From NCBI GenBank assembly GCA_947631725.1, contig CANRML010000003.1:1-32084 (forward strand): a stretch of 32,084 nt of DNA, in the 5' to 3' direction. The notes beneath the pieces are model-generated. The model ran no database searches and was not told the origin of the DNA. It saw only the letters and a list, made by a program, of their open reading frames with translations. Shown piece after piece: positions 1-7,898 of the stretch. Source of the stretch: an uncultured Clostridia bacterium (lineage in GTDB: Bacteria; Bacillota; Clostridia; TANB77; CAG-508). Positions within the stretch are counted from its first letter, which is position 1, and each line of letters opens with the position of its first letter. Made by a program: the position numbers and the translations under genes.

Positions 1-158
1 CTTACCCAAATAGTACGACCATCTTCTCTATAATATAAAGGTTTATAAACTACCATTTTTTCCTTGGTTTCCGAGTCATAGGCAATATTTTCCACAAAAT
101 AATAATTACCTTTAAAATGACGATAAACTCTACCAATTTTTACTTCTTCCATTTTCAT
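1..158 (-). CDS. DUF1653 family protein (5' part only)
   Basis: About 52 N-terminal residues are visible on the minus strand before the window edge. The reading begins MKMEEVKIGRVYRHFKGNYY and continues with an acidic stretch, then VVYKPLY and a closing TIWVR. This is the pattern of the small DUF1653 family, whose members have the shape 'G.vYRHfKGn.Y.v...a..SEt.e..vvY..LY......WvRp'. Function is not established for the family. A GGAGG at 163-167 (minus strand) serves either ATG at 158 (spacing 4) or ATG at 152 (spacing 10); I chose the longer form. It has its own promoter at 178-206. The C-terminal end lies outside the window. Confidence 0.75.
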   Translation of the reverse strand, partial: MKMEEVKIGRVYRHFKGNYYFVENIAYDSETKEKMVVYKPLYYREDGRTIWV

Positions 159-177
159 TTCCCCTCCTAGTACCAAT

Positions 178-206
178 ATTATATACTATTTTTTCATAAA
201 TAGCAA
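178..206 (-). promoter_or_regulatory. SigA-type promoter for the DUF1653 gene
   Basis: On the minus strand TTGCTA (201-206) and TATAAT (178-183) are separated by exactly 17 bases, pointing at the DUF1653 start 20 bases downstream. Confidence 0.7.
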
Positions 207-237
207 TAAATTGGGAAAAATAAAATCGGAGGAAAAA

Positions 238-1080
238 ATGATTTACGAATTCATTAAATTTTTAGTATATTCAGGATTGATTGTTGCTATATCCAAATAT
301 ATATTAGTAACAACTTTAAGAAAATTAGCAGAAAACTTAAGTTTAAAAGCAAAAACAGTAGGAGATATTGCAGGAGCAGCAACATCTGTACCAGAATTAT
401 TAACTATTATCATATCTAGTACAAAAGGGATGATAAGTACTAGTATTTATAATATTTTAAGTTCTAATATAATAAATTTTATTCAATATATGGCATCTAT
501 AATAATAAATAAAAATAGAAGAGCTTTTGAAAATTTAGCAATAAGAATTGATATAATATTAGTTTTATTAACTATTGTTATACCAATTATTTTAATATGG
601 CTAAATATAGAAATAAGTATATATATAATACCAATTTTTATATTGTTATATTTATTATTTAATGTTATAAACAATAATACACATAAACTATATTTAAAAA
701 GCGAAGAGAACAAATTAGAAAAACAAATAGAAAATGAAGAAAAAACAGAAAGAGGAAATACAAGAAAAACACTGTTATATACTGCAATATTATTAATTTC
801 AGGAGTTTTATTATTTGTAGTAGGAGATTTATTAGGACAATCAATAGAAAATCTAGCAAATGGATTTAATATTTCACAGACAATAATTGGAATTTTGCTA
901 GGTATTACTACAAGCATACCAGAATTAATTACATTTTTTGAATCTCAAAAACATTATAACAATCAAAAAAATGAAATCTTGGGTGTTGTAGAAGCAACAA
1001 ATAACTTATTAACTTCTAACATATTAAATCTATTTATTATAGAAACTATAGGTATTATAATATTGGCTTTTGTTACTTGA
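238..1080 (+). CDS. Sodium/calcium exchanger family membrane protein
   Basis: A 280-residue, very hydrophobic protein with the two inverted alpha-repeats of the Ca2+/cation antiporter superfamily. The first repeat carries GDIAGAATSVPELL (about residues 42-55) and the second GILLGITTSIPELITF (about 218-232). The G.(A/T)TS.PEL signature supplies the ion-binding acidic residue in this family. The repeats are joined by a charged loop at about 150-180 that would be cytoplasmic. The start is ATG at 238 because GGAGG at 228-232 sits 5 bases before it; a longer reading from TTG at 211 would place the ribosome site inside the gene. At 280 residues it is on the short side for bacterial members. The transported ion cannot be told from sequence. 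Confidence 0.85.
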   Translation: MIYEFIKFLVYSGLIVAISKYILVTTLRKLAENLSLKAKTVGDIAGAATSVPELLTIIISSTKGMISTSIYNILSSNIINFIQYMASIIINKNRRAFENLAIRIDIILVLLTIVIPIILIWLNIEISIYIIPIFILLYLLFNVINNNTHKLYLKSEENKLEKQIENEEKTERGNTRKTLLYTAILLISGVLLFVVGDLLGQSIENLANGFNISQTIIGILLGITTSIPELITFFESQKHYNNQKNEILGVVEATNNLLTSNILNLFIIETIGIIILAFVT

Positions 1081-1139
1081 CAAATAAGAGCTAGAAAGAT
1101 ATATTAGAATATGAAAAAATAGAAATGAGGAAAAATAAA

Positions 1140-1994
1140 ATGAAAAAAAGAACGATTATATTACTTAGTATTCTAATATTAGTAGTTCTCCTAGTAATAA
1201 CAGCCTATTTTCTTTTAATAAAAATTCAGTCAGAAGTGCCAGAAAAATTAGAAGATAGATATGATATAAAAGTAGAAAAATATACTGGCAAAAATGTGGT
1301 TACAATTTCACCAAAAGAAGATAAAACAGAAAATTACATAATATATTTTCATGGTGGCTCATATATGGCTGAAATAACAGATGCTCATTGGAACTTTTTA
1401 GATAAAATTATACAAGAAACAAAAGCATCAATAATTGTACCAGATTATCCACTAACACCAACAAACAACTATAAAGATGTATTTGAAATGGTAATACCTC
1501 TATATAAAGAAATAATAAAAAACATATCACCAGAAAACCTCATTATCATGGGAGATTCAGCAGGTGGAGGATTAGCATTAGCTTTAGAGGAAAAACTCGG
1601 AGAAGAAGAAATTCAAATACCTGAAAAATTGATTTTAATATCACCATGGATTGATGTCACTATGTCAAATCAAAAAATAGATGATGTAGAAAAGTTAGAT
1701 AAAAACTTAAACAAAGATACTTTGAAAATGGCAGGAATCGCATATGCAGGATTAGATGGGATGGATAATTATTTAGTTAACCCAATAAATGGACCATTAG
1801 ATAAATTAAAAAATGTAACAATTTATACAGGTACATATGATATTTTAAATCCAGATGCTCATTTATTACAGGAAAAAGCAAAAGCTATAGGAATTGACAT
1901 AGAACTAAAAGAATATGAAGGAAAAGAGCACATATGGTTAATATATGAACAAAATCAAGATTTTCAAGATTTAATAGACAGTATAAAAAAATAG
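1140..1994 (+). CDS. Membrane-anchored alpha/beta hydrolase (HSL-like esterase)
   Basis: A 284-residue protein. It has an N-terminal signal anchor (MKKRTIILLSILILVV onwards) and a hormone-sensitive-lipase-type alpha/beta hydrolase domain. Visible motifs are the oxyanion HGG (about 71-73), the nucleophile elbow GDSAGG with Ser about 140, the acid Asp in TYDILNPDA (about 234) and the catalytic His in KEHIW (about 264). The triad is therefore complete. ATG at 1140 is chosen over ATG at 1125 because GAGG at 1127-1130 then lies 9 bases upstream; the start at 1125 would overlap the ribosome site. It probably acts on small acyl esters outside the membrane; the substrate is unknown. It follows the exchanger gene after 59 bases with no clear terminator between. 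Confidence 0.85.
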   Translation: MKKRTIILLSILILVVLLVITAYFLLIKIQSEVPEKLEDRYDIKVEKYTGKNVVTISPKEDKTENYIIYFHGGSYMAEITDAHWNFLDKIIQETKASIIVPDYPLTPTNNYKDVFEMVIPLYKEIIKNISPENLIIMGDSAGGGLALALEEKLGEEEIQIPEKLILISPWIDVTMSNQKIDDVEKLDKNLNKDTLKMAGIAYAGLDGMDNYLVNPINGPLDKLKNVTIYTGTYDILNPDAHLLQEKAKAIGIDIELKEYEGKEHIWLIYEQNQDFQDLIDSIKK

Positions 1995-2004
1995 CTTAAA
2001 ATAC

Positions 2005-2032
2005 TTGACAAATAGAAAAAATATGATATAAT
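2005..2032 (+). promoter_or_regulatory. Promoter of infC-rpmI-rplT
   Basis: TTGACA at 2005-2010 and TATAAT at 2027-2032 with 16 bases between, plus a TGA extension before the -10 box. Transcription would start near 2039-2040, giving a leader of about 155 bases before infC. Confidence 0.85.
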
Positions 2033-2038
2033 ATTAAG

Positions 2039-2142
2039 CGTTACAAGAAGAAGCTATCGAACTTCTCACCTTATCTAAAAGAAAAAGGTTAAAATGCAAA
2101 AATAAATATGTTTATTTTATTTGCTTTTTATTAGTTTGATGG
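2039..2142 (+). promoter_or_regulatory. infC leader, probable L20-type ribosomal protein leader
   Basis: A structured 5' leader lies between a strong promoter and an attenuator hairpin, just before infC-rpmI-rplT. It holds a stem AGAAG/CTTCT near 2047-2070 followed by CTCACC, and an AT-rich hairpin GCAAA...TTTGC at about 2096-2126. In Bacillus and many other Firmicutes the same operon is controlled by binding of L20 (product of rplT) to such a leader, which promotes early termination. The position and architecture match; I could not run a covariance model, so the subclass is inferred. Confidence 0.6.
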
Positions 2143-2171
2143 ATTGACTTGTAACACACAAGTCAATTTTT
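2143..2171 (+). terminator. Attenuator hairpin in the infC leader
   Basis: Stem ATTGACTTGT / ACAAGTCAAT with loop AACAC, followed by a T-rich tail. It lies between the promoter and the infC ribosome site, so it must act as a conditional terminator. Confidence 0.8.
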
Positions 2172-2193
2172 ATATATATGGAGGTGTTTCACA

Positions 2194-2703
2194 ATCAAAC
2201 AAGAATTACCAATAAATAGTCAAATCAGAGAAAAAGAAGTTCAACTGATAGGAGCAGATGGAGAAAAATTAGGTGTTATGCCAACAAATGAAGCTATAGA
2301 ATTAGCTGAAGAAAAGAATTTAGACCTTGTACTAGTATCACCTAATACTAAACCTGTAGTTTGCAAAATAATGAATTATGGAAAATATAAGTTTGAGCAA
2401 GCAAAAAAAGAAAAAGAAGCAAAGAAAAAACAAAAAGTTTTAGAAGTAAAAGAACTACGAGTTACTCCAAATATTGAAGAACATGACTTTAGTTTCAAAG
2501 CTAAAAATGCAAGAAAATTTTTAGAATCAGGAAATAAAGTAAAAATAACACTTCGCTTTAGAGGTAGAGAAGTAAATAATGTTAAATCAGGTGAAATTGT
2601 GCTAAATAAGTTTATAGAAGAACTTGAAGATATTAGTGTTGTTGAAAAACAACCTAAATTAGAAGGCAGAAATATGTTTACAATTTTAGCAAAAAAAGCA
2701 TAA
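2194..2703 (+). CDS. infC: Translation initiation factor IF-3, starting at AUC
   Basis: IF-3 binds the 30S subunit, keeps it apart from 50S and proofreads the start codon. The reading from 2194 gives 169 residues, the normal IF-3 length (B. subtilis is 173). The N-terminal domain reads INSQIREKEVQLIG, then RNLDLVLV-like NLDLVLVSPNTKPVVCKIMN, the Lys-rich linker, and the C-terminal domain with FLESGNKVKITLRFRGRE and EGRNMF. The first in-frame ATG (2278) would remove 28 conserved residues. The only start with a ribosome site is ATC at 2194: GGAGG at 2180-2184 lies 9 bases upstream. Non-canonical starts (usually AUU) are a known feature of infC and allow IF-3 to repress its own translation. First gene of the infC-rpmI-rplT operon. 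Confidence 0.95.
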   Translation: MKQELPINSQIREKEVQLIGADGEKLGVMPTNEAIELAEEKNLDLVLVSPNTKPVVCKIMNYGKYKFEQAKKEKEAKKKQKVLEVKELRVTPNIEEHDFSFKAKNARKFLESGNKVKITLRFRGREVNNVKSGEIVLNKFIEELEDISVVEKQPKLEGRNMFTILAKKA

Positions 2704-2731
2704 TTAATAAAACGAAAGGGAGGAAGAAAAA

Positions 2732-2935
2732 ATGGCAAAATTAAAAACAAACAAAGCTGCTAGCAAAAGATATGGACTAACAGCAACAGGAAAAGTAAAA
2801 AGAACAAAAGCAAATAGAAGACATCTATTAGCAAATAAAACAAGCAGACAAAGAAAATCAGGAAAAATACAAGATGCTTATGCTGATAAATCATGTGAAA
2901 AAACAATAAAAAAATTACTACCATATGGTGGATAA
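2732..2935 (+). CDS. rpmI: 50S ribosomal protein L35
   Basis: A 67-residue, highly basic protein beginning MAKLKTNKAASKRYGLTATG and containing RTKANRRHLLANKTSRQKRK-like sequence (RRHLLANKTSRQRKS), typical of L35, which packs into the large subunit rRNA. Length is normal. A GGGAGG ribosome site precedes the ATG. It sits between infC and rplT, the universal Firmicute order, and should be under the same leader control. The C-terminus ends KKLLPYGG, slightly divergent but in family range. Confidence 0.97.
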   Translation: MAKLKTNKAASKRYGLTATGKVKRTKANRRHLLANKTSRQRKSGKIQDAYADKSCEKTIKKLLPYGG

Positions 2936-2959
2936 TCGAATTAAGGAAGGTGAATAAAA

Positions 2960-3313
2960 ATGGCAAGAGTAAAAACAGCAAGAACAACAAGAGCAAGACA
3001 TAAAAAAATATTAAAACAAGCAAAAGGATATTATGGTGCAAAACATTATCGTTTTAGAAATGCAAATCAAGCAGTATTAAAATCATTATCATATTCTTAT
3101 GTAGGAAGAAAAGATAAAAAAAATAATTTTAGAAAATTATGGATAGCTAGAATTAATGCAGCTGCAAGAATAAATGGGACAACATATAGTAAAATGATAG
3201 CAGGACTAAAAAAAGCTAATGTAGCAATAAATAGAAAAATGCTTGCAGAAATAGCAATATCTGATCCAAAAGCATTTACAGAAATTGCAGAAGTTGCAAA
3301 AAAAGCTAAATAA
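2960..3313 (+). CDS. rplT: 50S ribosomal protein L20
   Basis: A 117-residue basic protein of the length usual for L20. It begins MARVKTARTTRARHKKILKQ and contains AKGYYGAKHYRFRNANQAVL and the block LWIARINAAARINGTTYSKM, all hallmark L20 sequences. L20 is needed early in 50S assembly and in low-GC Gram positives is also the repressor of its own operon through the infC leader. A strong terminator follows directly. Confidence 0.98.
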   Translation: MARVKTARTTRARHKKILKQAKGYYGAKHYRFRNANQAVLKSLSYSYVGRKDKKNNFRKLWIARINAAARINGTTYSKMIAGLKKANVAINRKMLAEIAISDPKAFTEIAEVAKKAK

Positions 3314-3322
3314 AGTTATAAG

Positions 3323-3351
3323 CAAACAACAAAGCGTTGTTTGTTTTTTTT
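3323..3351 (+). terminator. Terminator after rplT
   Basis: Stem CAAACAAC / GTTGTTTG with loop AAAGC and eight T, ten bases after the rplT stop. Confidence 0.9.
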
Positions 3352-3363
3352 ATTTAAAAACAC

Positions 3364-3392
3364 TTGAAAAAAACGCAAAAACATTGTAAAAT
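3364..3392 (+). promoter_or_regulatory. Promoter of the pth operon
   Basis: TTGAAA (3364-3369) and TAAAAT (3387-3392) with 17 bases between, 25 bases before the pth ATG. Confidence 0.8.
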
Positions 3393-3417
3393 AGACAAGT
3401 AAAGATAGGTGAAAAAT

Positions 3418-3976
3418 ATGTATTTAATTATCGGATTAGGAAACCCAGAAGAAGAATATAGTAATACAAGACACAATATGGGGTTTGATACAATTAACAA
3501 ATTAGCAAAAAAATATCAAATAGAAGTTAATAAAAAGAAATTTAAAGGATTATATGGAACAGGAATAATAGAAAATAACAAAGTTATATTATTAAAGCCA
3601 CAAACATATATGAACTTAAGTGGAGATAGTATTATAGAGGTAATGGACTACTATAATTTAGATATACAAGACCTAATTATAATCTATGATGATATGGATA
3701 TAGAAAAAGGTTTAATAAAGATTAAGAAAAAAGGTGGACCAGGTTCTCATAATGGGATGAAATCAGTTGTTGAAAATTTGCAAAGTGAAGAATTTAGCAG
3801 AATTAGAATTGGAATTGGAAAACCAGAACATCAAAATGATGCAATAAATTATGTAATAGGTAAAATGCCAAAAGAAGACCAAGAAATTCTAGAAAAATCA
3901 ACACGGAATTGCAGTTGAGGCAGTAGAAGAAATTATAAAAAATGGTGTAGATATAGCAATGAACAAATATAATTAA
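3418..3976 (+). CDS. pth: Peptidyl-tRNA hydrolase, requires +1 frameshift at CGG (3904)
   Basis: Pth frees tRNA from peptidyl-tRNAs that drop off the ribosome. Catalytic and binding residues are present: Asn9 in GLGNP, His19 in NTRHNMGF, Asn in KPQTYMNLSG, Asp in YDDMDIEKG and Asn in GSHNGMKS. ATG at 3418 follows AGGTGA by a good distance. The zero frame stops at 3916-3918 after a non-homologous tail RNCS. If the C at 3904 is skipped, the reading continues GGA ATT GCA and gives GIAVEAVEEIIKNGVDIAM, then NKYN and TAA at 3974-3976, which is the normal Pth C-terminal helix. The restored length is 185 residues, normal for the family. The site reads ACA-C-GGA. Pth is essential in bacteria studied, which argues against a dead gene. 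First gene of the pth-rng-rimO operon. Confidence 0.9.
3904..3907 (+). other. +1 recoding site CGGA in pth
   Basis: In-frame CGG after TCA ACA; removing the C restores the Pth reading frame as GGA (Gly). Without the shift, TGA follows four codons later. No Shine-Dalgarno-like spacer or stop codon at the shift point, so it does not resemble the prfB frameshift. Confidence 0.8.
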
Positions 3977-3998
3977 AGCATAATAGCAGGAGGTAAAA

Positions 3999-5177
3999 AT
4001 GGTAGAAGTTTTTATTAGCAAAAAAGATAAACAAGAAAAAATAGCACTTATAGAAAATGGAAACTTAGTAGAATATTATGAAGAAGATGAAAATACAAAT
4101 CGCAAAGAAGGAAATATATATCTTGGAAGAGTAAGAGATATTATTCAAGGTATGCAATCAGCTTTTGTAGATATAGGGACAGAAAAAAATAGTTTTATAC
4201 ATTTAAAAGATATATTACCAAAAGTAGATGAAAAAAAAGAAGAAATTGATACAAATATCAATATTAAAGATGCTGTAAAAATAAATCAAAAACTATTAGT
4301 ACAAGTAAAAAAAGATAGTAATGATAAAAAAGGTGCAAGAGTATCTACACATATAAATTTGCCAGGAAAATATATTGTATTAATGCCAAACACAGATATT
4401 ATTACAGTTTCACAAAAAATAGAAGATAAAAAAGAACAAGAAAGATTAGTTGAACTAGTAAAAAACAACATTTCAAAAGGAAATGGTGCTATAATTCGTA
4501 CATCTAGTGATAAAAAAGAAGAAGAAATTATAAAAGACATTAAAAATTTAGAGAAAAAGTGGCAAGAAATTCAAAAAAAATATGAAGAAAGCAAAAAAGA
4601 TACTGAATTAATTTATGAAGCAGAAACAATTGTTGAAAAAATGATATTAGATTTAGCTAATCAAAAAATAGAGACAATTGTTACAGATTGTAAACCAGAA
4701 TATGAAAAGATTTTAAAAATCAAAGAAGAAACACCAGAACTAAAAAATACAAAAATAGTTTTGGAAAATTCTAATATATTTGAAAAATATGAAATAGAAA
4801 AGCAAGCAGAAAAATTGCAAAATAGAAAAATCTGGTTAAAATGTGGAGGCTTTATTACAATTGATAGAACAGAAGCTTTAACTGCTATTGATGTAAATAC
4901 AGGGAAATATACAGGTGATAAAAATTTAGAACAAACTTTATATAGAGTAAATGAAGAAGCAACAATTGAAATAGCAAAACAAATAAGGCTACGTGATATA
5001 GGTGGAATCATCATTATAGACTATATCGATATGAAAAAACAAGAAAGCAAAGATAAAATACAAAAAGTATTAGAAGAAAAATTAAAATCAGACAGAAGCA
5101 AAACACAAGTAGAAGGATTTACTAAACTAGATTTAATGGAAATGACAAGAAAACATATATGTAGCCATAAAGAATAA
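3999..5177 (+). CDS. rng: Ribonuclease E/G family protein, short C-terminus
   Basis: A 392-residue RNase E/G-type endoribonuclease acting in rRNA maturation or mRNA decay. The S1-like domain is seen in GNIYLGRVRDIIQGMQSAFV with IGTEKNSFIHL (about residues 37-70). The DNase I-like catalytic domain has both metal-binding aspartates, in EALTAIDVNTG (about Asp298) and GGIIIIDYIDM (about Asp341). It ends MTRKHICSHKE, just where family members go on to the CPxCxG zinc-link and the small domain. No CGG or other frame slip is visible at the end, and the next gene starts 14 bases on, so the short form looks real. It follows pth after 22 bases with a GGAGG ribosome site. The symbol is by family; RNase E versus G cannot be separated here. 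Confidence 0.88.
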   Translation: MVEVFISKKDKQEKIALIENGNLVEYYEEDENTNRKEGNIYLGRVRDIIQGMQSAFVDIGTEKNSFIHLKDILPKVDEKKEEIDTNINIKDAVKINQKLLVQVKKDSNDKKGARVSTHINLPGKYIVLMPNTDIITVSQKIEDKKEQERLVELVKNNISKGNGAIIRTSSDKKEEEIIKDIKNLEKKWQEIQKKYEESKKDTELIYEAETIVEKMILDLANQKIETIVTDCKPEYEKILKIKEETPELKNTKIVLENSNIFEKYEIEKQAEKLQNRKIWLKCGGFITIDRTEALTAIDVNTGKYTGDKNLEQTLYRVNEEATIEIAKQIRLRDIGGIIIIDYIDMKKQESKDKIQKVLEEKLKSDRSKTQVEGFTKLDLMEMTRKHICSHKE

Positions 5178-5190
5178 AAGAGGGATAAAA

Positions 5191-6534
5191 ATGAAAGTAG
5201 GATTTGTATCATTAGGTTGTAGTAAAAATTTAATAGATACAGAAATAGCAATAGGTATGTTTAGAGAACATAAATACATAATTGAAAATAAGCCAGAAGA
5301 AGCAGATATAATTGTAATAAATACTTGTGGGTTTATTGATTCTGCAAAAGAAGAAGCAATAAACACAATACTAGAAATGGCAGAATACAAAAAAAGAAAA
5401 TGCAAATATTTAATTGTTATGGGATGTCTGGTAGAAAGATATTATGCAGAACTAGTCAAATCTTTACCAGAAGTTGATTTATTCATAAAACTAGAAGAAT
5501 ATGATAGGCTATGGGAAAAAATAGAAGATTTAATTAAAAGAGGAATTGTTGTAAAACCAAAACTTAAGAAAAATGAAATAAAACCAATTCCAGAATATAA
5601 CGATTTCTTAAATAGAGTTATTACAACAGGAAAAGATTATGCATACCTAAAAATAGGTGAAGGATGTAGCAATAGATGTACATATTGTGCAATTCCAAGT
5701 ATTAGAGGACCATTTGTAAGCCGTAAAAAAGAAGAAATTTTAGAAGAAGCAAATATGCTTGTAAAACAAGGAATTACAGAAATTATTGTTATTGCACAAG
5801 ATACAACTAAATATGGAATAGATATTTATGGAGAACCTAAACTTGTAGAATTGCTAGAAGATTTAACAAATATAGAAGGAATAAAATGGGTTCGTGTGCT
5901 ATATTCTTATCCAGAAGGAATTACAGAGGAACTAATTAAATTAGTAGCAAATAATGATAAAATTGCAAAATATTTTGATATTCCAATACAACATATATCA
6001 AATAAAATACTAAAAAAAATGAATAGAAGAACAACAAAAGAAGAAATTAAAAAGTTGTTAGAAAATATTAGAAAACAAATACCAAATGTTGTATTAAGAA
6101 CAAGCTTAATAGTTGGATTTCCAGGAGAAACCAAGGAGCAATTTGAAGAATTAAAACAATTTATACAAGATGTACAATTTGATAAATTAGGTACATTTAT
6201 GTATTCAAAAGAAGAAGGCACACCAGCAGCTAGATTACCAGAACAAATTCATGGAAATACTAAGAAATCAAGATATAATCAAATAATGAAACTACAACAA
6301 AATATTTCAAAACAAAACTTAGAAAAGCGTATTGGCAAAACTTATGAAGTATTAGTAGAAGACATATCTTTTGATGGAAAATATTATGTTGGAAGAACTA
6401 TGCAAGATGTACCTGAAATAGATGGATTAGTATATATAGAAAATAAAACTAAGAAAAATCTATTACATAAATATGTGAAAGCTAAAATTATAGAAGTAAA
6501 TGATTATGACATGATAGCAATTTTAGAAAAATAA
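5191..6534 (+). CDS. rimO: Ribosomal protein S12 methylthiotransferase RimO
   Basis: A 447-residue radical SAM methylthiotransferase that adds a methylthio group to an Asp of S12. It has the N-terminal UPF0004 domain (SLGCSKNLIDTE, INTCGFIDSAKEE, MGCLVERY, giving the three auxiliary-cluster cysteines), the radical SAM CxxxCxxC motif in GCSNRCTYCAIPSIRG near residue 160, and a C-terminal TRAM domain with DVPEIDGLVYI. The sequence SLGCSKNLIDTE and the conserved IRGPFVSR favour RimO over MiaB. Length is typical. It follows rng by 13 bases. Confidence 0.96.
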   Translation: MKVGFVSLGCSKNLIDTEIAIGMFREHKYIIENKPEEADIIVINTCGFIDSAKEEAINTILEMAEYKKRKCKYLIVMGCLVERYYAELVKSLPEVDLFIKLEEYDRLWEKIEDLIKRGIVVKPKLKKNEIKPIPEYNDFLNRVITTGKDYAYLKIGEGCSNRCTYCAIPSIRGPFVSRKKEEILEEANMLVKQGITEIIVIAQDTTKYGIDIYGEPKLVELLEDLTNIEGIKWVRVLYSYPEGITEELIKLVANNDKIAKYFDIPIQHISNKILKKMNRRTTKEEIKKLLENIRKQIPNVVLRTSLIVGFPGETKEQFEELKQFIQDVQFDKLGTFMYSKEEGTPAARLPEQIHGNTKKSRYNQIMKLQQNISKQNLEKRIGKTYEVLVEDISFDGKYYVGRTMQDVPEIDGLVYIENKTKKNLLHKYVKAKIIEVNDYDMIAILEK

Positions 6535-6547
6535 GGAGGACTAAAAT

Positions 6548-7867
6548 ATGCAAAAAAGCTCAGAAGAAATATTTAATATAATGAGAAAAATAAATGAAAC
6601 TATGACAAATCAAGACAAAAAAATAGAAGCTATAAAATACCTTGGAGAAATTGAATTAGAAGGAAGAAAGAAAGACATATATTTAGTTCGTGAATTAGTA
6701 GAAAAAAATATTAATGGAGAAATGTATCAAACTGAAGTAGATACATATATAACAGAAGAACTAGAAAAAATTGCTGGGAATAATCATAGTGATAATTATC
6801 AATATCCAATGGTAGTAGGAAGATTTACTGCTGAAAAAGAAAATATTGAAGAACAATTGCAAGATTTAGACGAAGAAGGACTTTTAGACTTAGAACAAAT
6901 GGAAAAGGAAAGATTAAAATCAATTGCAAAAGCATTAGGAATAAAAGAGGAAGAAATAGAGCAAATAGATGAAGTTGATTTAGACCAAGAAATTGAAGAA
7001 AAAGAAGTAAGCGAAAATGATTTAAAAGGATTAGATATTAAAGAAGAAACGAAATTAAGTCAATATATAAAAGGAGAGAGCTTAGAGAAAAAATTAGGAC
7101 TTAGAAATCATGGGATTGAAGATGGAGTAACATTAGCAAGAGTATCAAGTTCTAGTTTAAATAAATACTTAGATAAACCTACAACTCAGATAGACTCCTT
7201 CGTTGTAATTAGAAAAGATGGAACAGCGGTAGCTTTAGGAGAAGATATATTAGAGCCAGATAGCCGTTTAGGAACAAATCCAACTAAGCAAATTGCAACA
7301 GCAAATGTAGAACAAGGAAATGTAAAAAATGAATCAATTACTTCAAGTTGGCGTATTGTAAATGGAAGTGGAAGAGATTACTTAAGTGTAGGATATGATG
7401 AATCATATGGCTCACATAGAGAAATTAGATATATGATGGCATCTGTAAAAGAAAAAGATTATGTGAGTGTAGAACTAGAAACAAAACAAACTTGGAGACA
7501 AGATGAAGATGTTAGGCAATATATGCTTGAAAGAGGAGAAGGAACAAGAACAGCAGATAATGCATTAGATAGAGATAAACAACATGGAAATTGTGAAAAA
7601 GAAGAAGTGCAAGATATAGATAATAATAAAAATAATGATACACATACACATGATGTAGATACATTTGATCCAGAACAAAAAATACCTGATACAGATATTA
7701 CTTGGGATGAATTGGCAGAAAGATGTAACACTTCAGTAGAAGAAGTATATAATAAATTTCAAGAAAAACAAAACGAATATGGACTAGAAAAAACAAATGA
7801 AGAAATAGCAGATGAAATAGAAGAAGAAATAAACGAAGAATATATGCATGGAGGAATTCAAAGATAA
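6548..7867 (+). CDS. Acidic protein of unknown function
   Basis: A 439-residue, very acidic, soluble-looking protein with no signal peptide or membrane segment. I do not recognise the family. Residues 1-100 look helical (SEEIFNIMRKINETMTNQDK onwards). A Glu/Asp-rich stretch follows at about 105-165 (IAKALGIKEEEIEQIDEVDL). A possible globular part at about 170-300 includes SSSSLNKYLDKPTTQIDSFV, VIRKDGTAVALGEDILEPDS and SWRIVNGSGRDYLSVGYDES. A low-complexity Asn/Asp/His linker and a short helical end (TWDELAERCNTSVEEVYNKF, resembling a helix-turn-helix) finish it. Start ATG follows GGAGGA by 7 bases. It lies between rimO and trpS with 13- and 31-base gaps, so it is in the translation operon; a link to translation is only suggested by position. 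Confidence 0.85.
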   Translation: MQKSSEEIFNIMRKINETMTNQDKKIEAIKYLGEIELEGRKKDIYLVRELVEKNINGEMYQTEVDTYITEELEKIAGNNHSDNYQYPMVVGRFTAEKENIEEQLQDLDEEGLLDLEQMEKERLKSIAKALGIKEEEIEQIDEVDLDQEIEEKEVSENDLKGLDIKEETKLSQYIKGESLEKKLGLRNHGIEDGVTLARVSSSSLNKYLDKPTTQIDSFVVIRKDGTAVALGEDILEPDSRLGTNPTKQIATANVEQGNVKNESITSSWRIVNGSGRDYLSVGYDESYGSHREIRYMMASVKEKDYVSVELETKQTWRQDEDVRQYMLERGEGTRTADNALDRDKQHGNCEKEEVQDIDNNKNNDTHTHDVDTFDPEQKIPDTDITWDELAERCNTSVEEVYNKFQEKQNEYGLEKTNEEIADEIEEEINEEYMHGGIQR

Positions 7868-7898
7868 GTTTATTTCATAGAAAGGAACGTGATTAATA

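Noticed and set aside
5130..5190. Hidden frameshift at the end of the RNase E/G gene
   Set aside because: No CGG is present and no frame gives a zinc-link before the rimO start.
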